Assembly (NCBI GenBank): GCA_946885665.1
Contig: CAMPGT010000072.1
Location: forward strand, 1 to 15,069
Length of the DNA stretch: 15,069 nucleotides
Direction: 5' to 3'
DNA from: an uncultured Chitinophagaceae bacterium
GTDB lineage: Bacteria; Bacteroidota; Bacteroidia; Chitinophagales; Chitinophagaceae
Shown piece after piece: positions 1-6,084 of this stretch (within the stretch, counting starts at the first letter, position 1; every line of letters begins with the position of its first letter). The position numbers and the translations under genes are program-made. Under the pieces are notes generated by a model. That model did not search any database. It was given only the letters and a program-made list of their open reading frames with translations, and was not told where the DNA came from.

Positions 1-117
1 CCCCCGCTGGCGGGACTTCGTGCAGTGCCGCAAAAGTATCCCCCGCTGGCGGGACCTCGTGCAGTGCCGCAAAAGTATCCCCCGCTGGCGGGGGTGGCGC
101 GCAGCGCCGGGGGTGGA
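1..117. repeat. Tandem GC-rich palindromic repeats (REP-like)
   Basis: A 39-bp unit occurs twice in tandem (1-39 and 40-78), differing at one base (acttcg versus acctcg). A third copy starts at 79, keeps only the core and diverges. The shared core is a hairpin; in the third copy cccccgc (79-85) pairs perfectly with gcggggg (88-94). A second hairpin follows at once, ggcgc (96-100) with gcgcc (104-108), then ggggtgg. Paired GC hairpins of this kind resemble the REP-like elements I associate with Chitinophagaceae genomes; that is recollection, not a search. The cluster lies 27 bp past the stop codon of the metalloprotease gene, so it could act as a transcript end or mRNA stabiliser. There is no poly-U tract. 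Confidence 0.8.
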
Positions 118-143
118 CAACGGCGCAAATCAATAAAGCAATG

Positions 144-1250
144 CTAGTGCTTAACAAACTTCCAGCTCTTACCATTACCCGCAGAAACAAAATACATCCC
201 CGGCGCCAGATCACGGATGTTTACCTGCACCGAGTTTTTTGTGAGAACAATACTCCGGCAAACCTGCCCGAGGTGATTCATGATCGTCACCTGCTTTGCC
301 TGTCCGGCCAAACGAATGTTCAACATATCGAAAGCAGGATTGGGATACACGCTGATTCCTTCATTTGCTTCACTCACCAACAGGTTCGAAGCGCCTTCTG
401 CTTTGCGCGACGACAATAACGCCACCCGGGCGCCATCGTCTTCAAAAAGCTCGTGCATCTTTGCAGCTTGTCCAACAGTGAACATACTTGTACAGGCATC
501 ATTGGTAAAATCCATGAAGTTCATGTACATATTGCCGGCCGCACCGCTGGTGCAGGTTGACACCACTCCCGAGGGGCACCCGCGCGTGGGGCCCTTCTGC
601 GGAGGCGTATCGTCAATTTTATCGTCGCCGCACGGCGAATCGCCCCAAATATGACGGAGCCCCAGCCAATGGCCCACCTCATGCACCGTCGTCCGGCCTT
701 TGTTGTACGGCGAAGCCACATTGGGAGTGGTGCCAAACACGGCATAACGGATCACCACCCCATCTTTTTCTGCCACACAGCCCGGTAGCGACGAATACCC
801 CAATTCGGTACCCGACAAATTGCACACCCAGATATTCAAATACTGGTTCCTGTTCCAGCCGTCTTGTCCGCCAGTCAGGGCCGACTTCACCTTATCGTCA
901 ATTCCAAAACTTTTTGAAGAGGTTGCGGTTCTTGTGACGCCGCTGGTGGGCACGCCGGAAGGGTCAACAGTGGCGAGCCTGAACTCGATGTGCGTATCGG
1001 CAGCAAGCGGTTTGAAAGCTGCGGGAATGTACCTGGCGTCATCATTCTTTTTGCGGTAATCTCTGTTGAGCGCGGCGATCTGCGACATCACCTGCTCATT
1101 GCTGATATTTTGTTCGGGAGTGTTGTAAAGGATATGTACCACCACAGGGATCACTATCGGATTTTCGCCGGGAGCGGCATATGACATTTGCGAAAAAACG
1201 CCGGTGGAAAAGGTGCAGGCGAGCACGGATATCAACAGGATCCATTTCAT
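144..1250 (-). CDS. Secreted M43-type zinc metalloprotease with T9SS sorting domain
   Basis: 368 residues. An N-terminal signal peptide (about 1-25) has a hydrophobic core at 4-19. The catalytic domain carries the extended metzincin zinc motif HEVGHWLGLRH at 190-200 (zinc ligands His190, His194 and His200, general base Glu191), followed by a Met-turn around NFMDF (244-248). Cysteines at 207, 225 and 233 may form disulfides as in the pappalysin/ulilysin group (MEROPS M43). After a short linker, residues 300-368 form a type IX secretion C-terminal domain: it opens with the typical VYPNP (301-305) and continues with the LGQ turn and the APGMYFV strand. The inferred role is an extracellular or surface-bound endopeptidase exported through Sec and then T9SS; its substrate is unknown. 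It is transcribed divergently from the cyclotransferase lipoprotein gene. I see no clear TAnnTTTG box before it. The ATG at 1250 gives a complete signal peptide and is preferred. Confidence 0.92.
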   Translation of the reverse strand: MKWILLISVLACTFSTGVFSQMSYAAPGENPIVIPVVVHILYNTPEQNISNEQVMSQIAALNRDYRKKNDDARYIPAAFKPLAADTHIEFRLATVDPSGVPTSGVTRTATSSKSFGIDDKVKSALTGGQDGWNRNQYLNIWVCNLSGTELGYSSLPGCVAEKDGVVIRYAVFGTTPNVASPYNKGRTTVHEVGHWLGLRHIWGDSPCGDDKIDDTPPQKGPTRGCPSGVVSTCTSGAAGNMYMNFMDFTNDACTSMFTVGQAAKMHELFEDDGARVALLSSRKAEGASNLLVSEANEGISVYPNPAFDMLNIRLAGQAKQVTIMNHLGQVCRSIVLTKNSVQVNIRDLAPGMYFVSAGNGKSWKFVKH

Positions 1251-1429
1251 GCTATCACGATTTGTGGTAGCTTAACACAGGTGGATTTCCGAATGAACGG
1301 CCGGTATTTGCAAGGAATTGGACTCGAAAGAGATATCGCGGAAGATGTAAAAGAATAAAAATTAAAGGAAGAATGCAAGTGTCGTCTAAAATTATGTTTT
1401 CCTTGCGGCGTGGTTAGCCCTGTGCTTAG

Positions 1430-1437
1430 TACATTTG
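1430..1437 (+). promoter_or_regulatory. Bacteroidota -7 promoter box TACATTTG
   Basis: TACATTTG matches the Bacteroidota sigma-A -7 consensus TAnnTTTG exactly. It ends 6 nt before the ATG at 1444, so transcription would begin at or next to the start codon. A TTG at 1403-1405 lies slightly too far upstream (24 nt) for an ideal -33 element. Confidence 0.5.
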
Positions 1438-1443
1438 GTGCCC

Positions 1444-2256
1444 ATGAAGTTAAAGTTTACCCACTGCCTCCTGGCCGGAGGTGTTTTTTTTGCAGCCTGC
1501 AACGATAACGACGCGCCCGTGGAAGACAATAATGATAACGCAATACCTGCCCCCATTACCCTCACCTTCCAGGTGGTGAACCAGTTTCCGCACGACACGA
1601 CCGCTTTTACGGAAGGATTTTCGTTTTATAACGGTCAGTTGTACGAGAGTACCGGCGCGCCGGAAGAACCCGCCAACAGTGGCACCTGGGTGGCCACCGT
1701 TGACCTGGCTAAGGGCACGTACGACAAGAAGCTGAACTTCGGAAAAGCCTTTTTTGGTGAAGGGATCACCTTCTTTAACGATAAAATGTACCAGCTCACG
1801 TATAAAGACCAGAAAGGATTTGTGTATGACGCCAAGACCTTCAAGAAGCTACGGGAATTTACCTACAAGAGCGAGGGATGGGGTTTTACTAACGATGGCA
1901 ATCACCTGATTATGAGCGATGGAACGAGTAATATATACTATTTAACTCCAGATTCATTATCGTTCGTTAAAATGCTGCCCGTGCAGGATCATAACGGCTA
2001 TGTGGGGAGCATTAACGAGTTGGAATACATCAACGGCTACCTTTATGCGAACAAATGGCTCTCGAACGAAATCCTTAAAATAGACCCGCAAACGGGATAT
2101 GTCGTTGGCAAATTCGACCTGTCGAAGCAGGTGGCCGATGCAAAGAATAAATATCCCGGCGCGCAGGAGATGAACGGCATTGCGCACGACAGTACCACCG
2201 GAAAGACTTATATAACGGGCAAAAAATGGCCCGTTATTTATGAAATAAAGTGGTAA
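1444..2256 (+). CDS. Glutaminyl-peptide cyclotransferase, lipoprotein
   Basis: 270 residues from the ATG at 1444. The frame stays open to a TTG at 1435, but that lies within a promoter box and adds three residues in front of a clean lipoprotein signal. The N-terminus has Lys2 and Lys4, a hydrophobic stretch, and a lipobox FFAAC with the lipidated Cys at 19. A very acidic, Asn-rich linker (20-32) follows. The body matches the glutamine cyclotransferase family (PF05096), with the hallmark stretch HDTTAFTEGF (50-59) and LYESTG (66-71), built as a beta-propeller. Such enzymes convert N-terminal Gln to pyroglutamate on peptides. The lipid anchor places it at the outer membrane or periplasmic face. 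It is monocistronic; yceD starts 47 nt later with its own promoter box. Family assignment is firm, substrate unknown. Confidence 0.9.
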   Translation: MKLKFTHCLLAGGVFFAACNDNDAPVEDNNDNAIPAPITLTFQVVNQFPHDTTAFTEGFSFYNGQLYESTGAPEEPANSGTWVATVDLAKGTYDKKLNFGKAFFGEGITFFNDKMYQLTYKDQKGFVYDAKTFKKLREFTYKSEGWGFTNDGNHLIMSDGTSNIYYLTPDSLSFVKMLPVQDHNGYVGSINELEYINGYLYANKWLSNEILKIDPQTGYVVGKFDLSKQVADAKNKYPGAQEMNGIAHDSTTGKTYITGKKWPVIYEIKW

Positions 2257-2272
2257 CATCCTTTTTTTCCTT

Positions 2273-2280
2273 TACCTTTG
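2273..2280 (+). promoter_or_regulatory. -7 promoter box TACCTTTG for yceD-rpmF-plsX
   Basis: An exact match to TAnnTTTG, followed by C as in other boxes of this window, 23 nt before the yceD ATG. It is preceded by a T-rich run at 2261-2272. No convincing -33 TTTG is seen. A Shine-Dalgarno-like AAGGGG lies just before the ATG at 2304. Confidence 0.55.
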
Positions 2281-2303
2281 CAAACTCTTAAAAAGGGGTA
2301 TTC

Positions 2304-2846
2304 ATGAGCAGCCGAAGAGACTATGATATTGCCTTTGTGGGATTGAAGCCGGGTTTGCATGAGTTCGAGTACGAAATTGACAACAGGTTCTTTGACGAAT
2401 ACCAGGAGCAGGATTTCCGGAACTGCGTGGCACACATCAGGCTTACACTCGACAAGAACAACGGCTTTATGCTGTTGAAATTTGAAGTGGGGGGCAAACT
2501 GGAGGTAACTTGCGACAGGTGCGGAAACGGGTTGCCGCTCGACTTGTGGGATGAGTTTAACATTGTAGTGAAAATGGTGGATGATCCCGAGCTGATGAAC
2601 AGCCAGGAAGAAGATCCGGACATCTACTATATTTCGAAAGGCGAGAGCCACCTGCATGTAGCCGACTGGATCTACGAATTCATCAACCTGAGCATACCGA
2701 TGCAAAGGATGTGCGGTCCCGATGAAATTGGCGGTCCAAATTGCAATAAGGAAGCACTGGCGATGCTGTCAAAGCCGGGCGCCGAAAATAAGAGCTCGAA
2801 CCCCTTGTGGAAAGGGCTTGAAAAGTTTAAGAACTTAGACAACTGA
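2304..2846 (+). CDS. yceD: YceD/DUF177 family protein, ribosome-associated
   Basis: 180 residues, the usual length for Bacteroidota members of the YceD/DUF177 family (PF02620). Two cysteine pairs are seen: C70-x2-C73 in a CDRCG stretch and C137 with C147 near the C-terminus. Together they could bind a metal; that is an inference. Members are linked to 23S rRNA accumulation and ribosome biogenesis in bacteria and chloroplasts and are encoded next to rpmF very widely, as here. The rpmF start follows 28 nt after the stop codon, so the two are almost certainly co-transcribed from the box at 2273. The ATG at 2304 has a purine-rich AAGGGG upstream and gives the expected N-terminus. The last ~25 residues are charged and look unstructured. 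Confidence 0.9.
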   Translation: MSSRRDYDIAFVGLKPGLHEFEYEIDNRFFDEYQEQDFRNCVAHIRLTLDKNNGFMLLKFEVGGKLEVTCDRCGNGLPLDLWDEFNIVVKMVDDPELMNSQEEDPDIYYISKGESHLHVADWIYEFINLSIPMQRMCGPDEIGGPNCNKEALAMLSKPGAENKSSNPLWKGLEKFKNLDN

Positions 2847-2874
2847 TTTAATCAATAGACATAATAACTGATTT

Positions 2875-3066
2875 ATGCCTAATCCGAAAAGAAGACATTC
2901 CCAACAAAGGAGTGCAAAAAGAAGGACTCACTATAAAGCTGAGACCGTTACATTAAGCAAGGATAGCACTACAGGAGAAATACATGTTCGCCACCGTGCA
3001 CATGTAAGCGAAGGCAAACTGTACTACAAGGGTAAAGTAGTGGCCGAAAAATCTCCTGTCAAGTAA
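2875..3066 (+). CDS. rpmF: 50S ribosomal protein L32
   Basis: 63 residues, standard for bL32. The basic N-terminus MPNPKRRHS and the SAKRRTHYKA stretch (14-23) are diagnostic, and TTGE (32-35) followed by HRAH (41-44) belongs to the family core. There are no cysteines, so this is the zinc-independent form. It is the middle gene of yceD-rpmF-plsX, with 28 nt before it and 27 nt after it. Confidence 0.96.
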   Translation: MPNPKRRHSQQRSAKRRTHYKAETVTLSKDSTTGEIHVRHRAHVSEGKLYYKGKVVAEKSPVK

Positions 3067-3093
3067 TTCCTTTCTTAACGTATCGATTACCGA

Positions 3094-4038
3094 ATGAACA
3101 TAGCCTTGGATATGATGGGTGGCGACTTTGCGCCAACAGAGGCAGTTAAGGGCGTCAGCTCTTTTTTATCCGGTAATCCAACACAAACGGGACTCATCCT
3201 CATTGGAGACGAAGCGCAGGTCAACCCCCTGCTGCAGTCGTCCGGTATTGATACTTCCTCCCTTAAAGTTGTACATGCGTCACAGGTGATCGGCATGAAC
3301 GAACACCCCACGAGGGCGCTGAAAGAAAAGCAACAATCCTCTATCGCTATTGGTTTCCACCTGCTGGCCACAGGCAAATGCGACGCGTTTATCAGTGCCG
3401 GCAACACCGGTGCAATGCTCGTGGGAGCCATGTACAGCATCAAAGCTATCGAGGGCGTTTTGCGACCCACCATTTCCACCGTTATTCCGAAAGATAACGG
3501 AGGCACCGGCCTCCTGCTGGATGTGGGCATCAATGCCGACTGCAAGCCTGAATACCTCAACCAGTTCGCGACGCTTGGCTCGCTGTATGCCAGGTATATT
3601 TCGGGGATCGAAAACCCTCGCGTGGGACTCATCAATATCGGTGAAGAAGAAGGAAAGGGAAACCTGCTGGCGCAGGCCGCCTATCCCCTGCTGAAAGAAA
3701 ACAATCACATCAATTTTACAGGTAACATCGAGGGAAGAGATATTTTTAAAGATAAAGCCGATGTGATGGTTTGCGAAGGCTTTACCGGCAACGTGATCCT
3801 GAAGCTGGCAGAATCCATTTACGATATCACCCAGGAAAAAGATATCCATCACGACTACCTCGACAGGTTCAACTTCGAAAATTATGGCGGCACCCCCGTG
3901 CTGGGCGTCTCCAAGCCGGTGATCATCGGTCACGGCATATCGCATGCGCTGGCGTTCACCAACATGATCCGGCTGGCGGAAAAGATGATTGAAACCGGGC
4001 TGCTGGAAAAGATGAAAGAGGAATTTGCGGGCGGATAG
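3094..4038 (+). CDS. plsX: Phosphate acyltransferase PlsX
   Basis: 314 residues, slightly short against the usual 330-350 but complete at both ends. PlsX makes acyl-phosphate from acyl-ACP, the first step of phosphatidic acid synthesis in the PlsX/PlsY route, as a peripheral membrane enzyme. Family motifs in order: MGGD (8-11), the SAGNTGA loop (101-107), NIGEEEGKG (181-189), CEGFTGN (227-233) and the C-terminal SKPVIIGHG (273-281). It is the third gene of an operon with yceD and rpmF. In many bacteria fabH follows; here the next element is rnpB on the opposite strand. The last base of its TAG stop is the first base of the 34-bp inverted repeat around rnpB, so its transcript must end in, or run antisense into, rnpB. 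Confidence 0.96.
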   Translation: MNIALDMMGGDFAPTEAVKGVSSFLSGNPTQTGLILIGDEAQVNPLLQSSGIDTSSLKVVHASQVIGMNEHPTRALKEKQQSSIAIGFHLLATGKCDAFISAGNTGAMLVGAMYSIKAIEGVLRPTISTVIPKDNGGTGLLLDVGINADCKPEYLNQFATLGSLYARYISGIENPRVGLINIGEEEGKGNLLAQAAYPLLKENNHINFTGNIEGRDIFKDKADVMVCEGFTGNVILKLAESIYDITQEKDIHHDYLDRFNFENYGGTPVLGVSKPVIIGHGISHALAFTNMIRLAEKMIETGLLEKMKEEFAGG

Positions 4039-4071
4039 CCGAACAAGTTCTTAAACATAAACCACCCAACC
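4038..4071 (+). repeat. Left arm of 34-bp perfect inverted repeat flanking rnpB
   Basis: Begins gccgaacaagttc and ends accacccaacc. It is the exact reverse complement of 4499-4532, 34 of 34 bases. The match stops sharply on both sides (a/a outside, t/t inside). In the rnpB transcript the two arms would form a long extension of helix P1. The first base is also the last base of the plsX stop codon. Confidence 0.9.
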
Positions 4072-4510
4072 TCCCCTCCTGCTCATAAGCCGGATTCTGT
4101 TTCTAAACTATCATTTATCTGGCCTGTCCATTACTGAACCGGTCTTGCTGCCTACCCGCCAATCTTCCCTCTCAGGATCGGGCGAGCCGCCCTCGAGACT
4201 GGCCTATGTGGCATTACAGCATGCAAGGTTTACCCTTTGTACATATTGCTATGCACAACTGTGAGCTCTTACCTCACATTTTCACCTTTACCCTCTGCAA
4301 ACCGGTGTGGGCTAACCCAGCAGTTGCAGATTAGGCCCGCCTTTGCAAAAGCTACAGCGGACGAAGGCAGTAATTTTCTGTGGCACTATCTGTTCATGTT
4401 CCCTGCGGATCATGACCCGGCTATTAACCGGTGCATTGCTCTGTGCTGTCCGGACTTTCCTTGGCGCAATGCGCCACGATAGTTCGGCAGGTGGGAGTGG
4501 TTGGGTGGTT
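4061..4510 (-). ncRNA. rnpB: RNase P RNA, bacterial type A
   Basis: The catalytic RNA of RNase P, which matures tRNA 5' ends. Read on the minus strand, conserved blocks appear in the right order. The 5' block AGGAAAGUCCGGACAGC lies near 4447-4463. GUGAGGUAAGAGCUCAC lies at 4261-4277, GGCGGGUAGGCAG near 4149-4161, and the 3' block ACAGAAUCCGGCUUAUGAG at about 4082-4100. The P16/P17-type segment near 4105-4130 supports type A. The inner part of P1 is visible as CCUGC near the 5' end and GCAGG near the 3' end, and P1 then continues into the perfect 34-bp outer stem. Exact ends are uncertain because that stem runs past the usual length. A palindromic repeat sits in the P12 region. The gene starts about 6-30 nt after the HMA gene stop on the same strand, with no obvious promoter between. 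Confidence 0.95.
4339..4368. repeat. Short palindromic repeat inserted in rnpB P12
   Basis: The ends gcctttg (4339-4345) and cgaaggc (4362-4368) pair over 7 bp with one G-T wobble. The interior is aaaagctacagcgga. Read on the plus strand in one frame it encodes FAKATADE, a peptide I recognise from spurious translations of a dispersed palindromic repeat in many Bacteroidota genomes (recollection, not a search). By comparison with the E. coli RNA it lies between the conserved ACAGAAA block and the GGUAAGAGC block, that is, in the tolerant P12 arm. Confidence 0.65.
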
Positions 4511-4532
4511 TATGTTTAAGAACTTGTTCGGC
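4499..4532 (-). repeat. Right arm of 34-bp perfect inverted repeat flanking rnpB
   Basis: Exact reverse complement of 4038-4071. It ends 5 nt before the HMA gene stop codon (4538-4540), so the two arms fill almost all the non-coding sequence on either side of rnpB. On the minus strand it would be the 5' strand of the extended P1 helix. Confidence 0.9.
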
Positions 4533-4537
4533 AATGT

Positions 4538-4903
4538 TTACTTGTCGCCCATACCGCCGCCATCTTCAGGTTTCTTGCAGCATTTGGGAAGCTCCTTGTA
4601 AGATTCTTCGTTGGCGGTAACATCGTCTGCATCGTAACCTACGTTTGCAATGGCGGTTTTGATATTTTCTATATTCGTACGCTCGGCGTAGTAGGTCACC
4701 TTGGTTTTCTTCTTCTTATAATCCACGTTCACCTTCGCCACGCCGTCTTCCCGCTTCATGTATTTTTCTATACGTTCCTTGCACATTTCACATTGCACGG
4801 TAGGCGTGCTGATGGTTACCGTTTGCAAACCTTTTTTGGCCTGCCCAAAACCGACTGTCGCTGTACCGGCAACAAGAACTGCAAGAAGTATCAGATGCTT
4901 CAT
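4538..4903 (-). CDS. Exported heavy-metal-associated (HMA) domain protein
   Basis: 121 residues. A signal peptide (1-20, ending GFGQ) is followed by one HMA ferredoxin-like domain (about 27-95) with the metal-binding CEMC (38-41). The small C-terminal tail has a second cysteine pair, C108-C109, followed by a glycine-rich end (GGGMGD). HMA domains bind Cu(I), Zn or similar soft metals in chaperones and transport ATPases. This one, secreted and alone, would act in the periplasm, perhaps as a metal chaperone or buffer; the metal is unknown. The gene lies 22 nt after the pyrE stop on the same strand, so co-transcription with pyrE is likely, and rnpB follows within a few bases. No separate promoter box is visible in the 22-nt gap. 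Confidence 0.85.
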   Translation of the reverse strand: MKHLILLAVLVAGTATVGFGQAKKGLQTVTISTPTVQCEMCKERIEKYMKREDGVAKVNVDYKKKKTKVTYYAERTNIENIKTAIANVGYDADDVTANEESYKELPKCCKKPEDGGGMGDK

Positions 4904-4925
4904 AGGTAAATTTTTATAAATTTAA

Positions 4926-5558
4926 CTAAAATCCCGTCCAGGTGGAAGGGCTTTGCTGCCACTTTAACAAAATATCTTCCTGGTCTTTGGTTACGATGCC
5001 TTTTTCAACTGCAAGGTCGATCATCACCGGATAATTGGTCAACGAAAAATAGTTTACGCCCGCCCGGCTGAATGCCTCTTTGGCGTTAGGGAACCCGTAC
5101 GTGAAGATAGATACCATCCCCAACACTTCGAGCCCTGCATCCTTAAGCGCATCAACTACCTGGAGGCTGCTTTTGCCGGTCGATACAAGATCTTCAATCA
5201 CCACCGTCTTTTGGCCCTTTTCATAATATCCTTCCACCTGGTTGCCCAGCCCATGTTCTTTTGGTTTGGGGCGAACATAGATAAACGGCAGCTTTAGCTG
5301 GTCGGCTGCGAGAGCGCCCCAGGCGATACCGGCAGTGGACACGCCTGCGATAAGCTCCGCATCGGCAAACTTGTTGAACACCAGGTTGCACATTTCAGAT
5401 TTGACGAATTCGCGGATGTGCGTAAACGAAAGTATCCGGCGATTGTCGCAATATATCGGGCTCTTCCATCCGGATGCCCAGGTAAAGGGCTGTTGGGGTT
5501 GAAGGGTAACAGCATTGGCCTGCAGTAATTTTTCGGCTACCGCCTTTTCATTTGTCAT
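4926..5558 (-). CDS. pyrE: Orotate phosphoribosyltransferase
   Basis: 210 residues, normal for the bacterial enzyme. It joins orotate and PRPP to form OMP, the fifth step of UMP synthesis, in the cytosol. The PRPP-binding motif TVVIEDLVSTGKS lies at 118-130, with the acidic pair Glu122-Asp123. The flexible catalytic loop is VRPKPKEHGLGNQVEG at 95-110. The N-terminal SGWKSPIYCDNR (29-40) is also typical. The ATG at 5558 is preceded by TATTTTCG with a 4-nt gap, a candidate leaderless promoter. pyrE is divergent from the Nudix gene (55 nt between starts) and is followed closely by the HMA gene. Confidence 0.96.
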   Translation of the reverse strand: MTNEKAVAEKLLQANAVTLQPQQPFTWASGWKSPIYCDNRRILSFTHIREFVKSEMCNLVFNKFADAELIAGVSTAGIAWGALAADQLKLPFIYVRPKPKEHGLGNQVEGYYEKGQKTVVIEDLVSTGKSSLQVVDALKDAGLEVLGMVSIFTYGFPNAKEAFSRAGVNYFSLTNYPVMIDLAVEKGIVTKDQEDILLKWQQSPSTWTGF

Positions 5559-5562
5559 GACG

Positions 5563-5570
5563 CGAAAATA
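5563..5570 (-). promoter_or_regulatory. -7-like box TATTTTCG before pyrE
   Basis: TATTTTCG on the minus strand, one base off TAnnTTTG, ends 4 nt before the pyrE ATG. The same TTCG variant precedes pyrB and prfB. If it is the promoter, the pyrE mRNA is essentially leaderless. Confidence 0.4.
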
Positions 5571-5586
5571 GGAAAAGGCACAAGTT

Positions 5587-5607
5587 TAATTTTTAACTTT
5601 TAACTTT
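5587..5607 (+). repeat. Heptad array (TAACTTT type) before the Nudix gene
   Basis: Three tandem 7-mers: TAATTTT (5587-5593), TAACTTT (5594-5600) and TAACTTT (5601-5607). The array ends 6 nt before the ATG at 5614. The last unit plus the next base (TAACTTTA, 5601-5608) resembles a -7 box, so array and promoter may be the same thing. Confidence 0.7.
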
Positions 5608-5613
5608 ATCCCA

Positions 5614-6084
5614 ATGCCTTTAAAAATCTACACCGAAGAAGAAGTAAAAATAATTGACGAATCGGAGGAGCAGCTCAAACAATTTCATCCGGTAACTGCA
5701 GCCGGCGGCCTGGTTGTCAACGGCAACGGCGAAATACTCATGATCTTCAGAAGAGGTAAATGGGATCTTCCAAAGGGAAAAAGAGAAGACAACGAGCCGC
5801 TGGAACGCTGCGCAGAACGCGAAACAAAAGAGGAAACCGGGCTCATCGATCTCACCTTCAAAGATTTTTTGGTCACTACGTATCACACTTATGTTGACAA
5901 GCACGTGATCGTGCTGAAAGACACGCATTGGTTTCTTTTTCACACACCGGGCAGGCCATCATTAACTCCGCAAATTGAAGAGGATATAGCAAAGGCCGAA
6001 TGGGTGAACCCGGAAAACCTGGAAAATTATACGGCGAATACTTACCTGCTGATCAGGGATGTGTTGAAAGTGGCGGGGTATTAG
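5614..6084 (+). CDS. Nudix hydrolase
   Basis: 156 residues. It carries a full Nudix box, G-x5-E-x7-RETKEETGL, at residues 55-77 (Gly55, Glu61, Arg69-Glu70, catalytic Glu73-Glu74). Proteins of this family hydrolyse nucleoside diphosphates linked to another group and need Mg. Nothing visible settles the substrate. The N-terminal ~30 residues (MPLKIYTEEE onward, acidic) look like an extension before the domain. The gene is divergent from pyrE and convergent with coaD, overlapping it by 32 bp at the 3' ends. A 7-bp repeat array ends 6 nt before the ATG. Confidence 0.93.
   Translation: MPLKIYTEEEVKIIDESEEQLKQFHPVTAAGGLVVNGNGEILMIFRRGKWDLPKGKREDNEPLERCAERETKEETGLIDLTFKDFLVTTYHTYVDKHVIVLKDTHWFLFHTPGRPSLTPQIEEDIAKAEWVNPENLENYTANTYLLIRDVLKVAGY

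Noticed and set aside
1..117. Possible CRISPR array (39-bp units)
   Set aside because: The units are directly contiguous with no unique spacers, and the core is a GC hairpin of REP type. No cas genes are in the window.
2238..2705. 155-residue minus-strand ORF opposite yceD
   Set aside because: It lies across the yceD coding region and promoter; yceD has family motifs and operon context, this frame has none.
4237..4482. 81-residue plus-strand ORF
   Set aside because: It lies wholly inside rnpB on the other strand. Its only recognisable peptide, FAKATADE, comes from a non-coding repeat.
4038..4532. rnpB as cargo of a transposon with terminal inverted repeats
   Set aside because: No transposase, no target-site duplication, and the arms fit as an extended P1 helix of the RNA itself.
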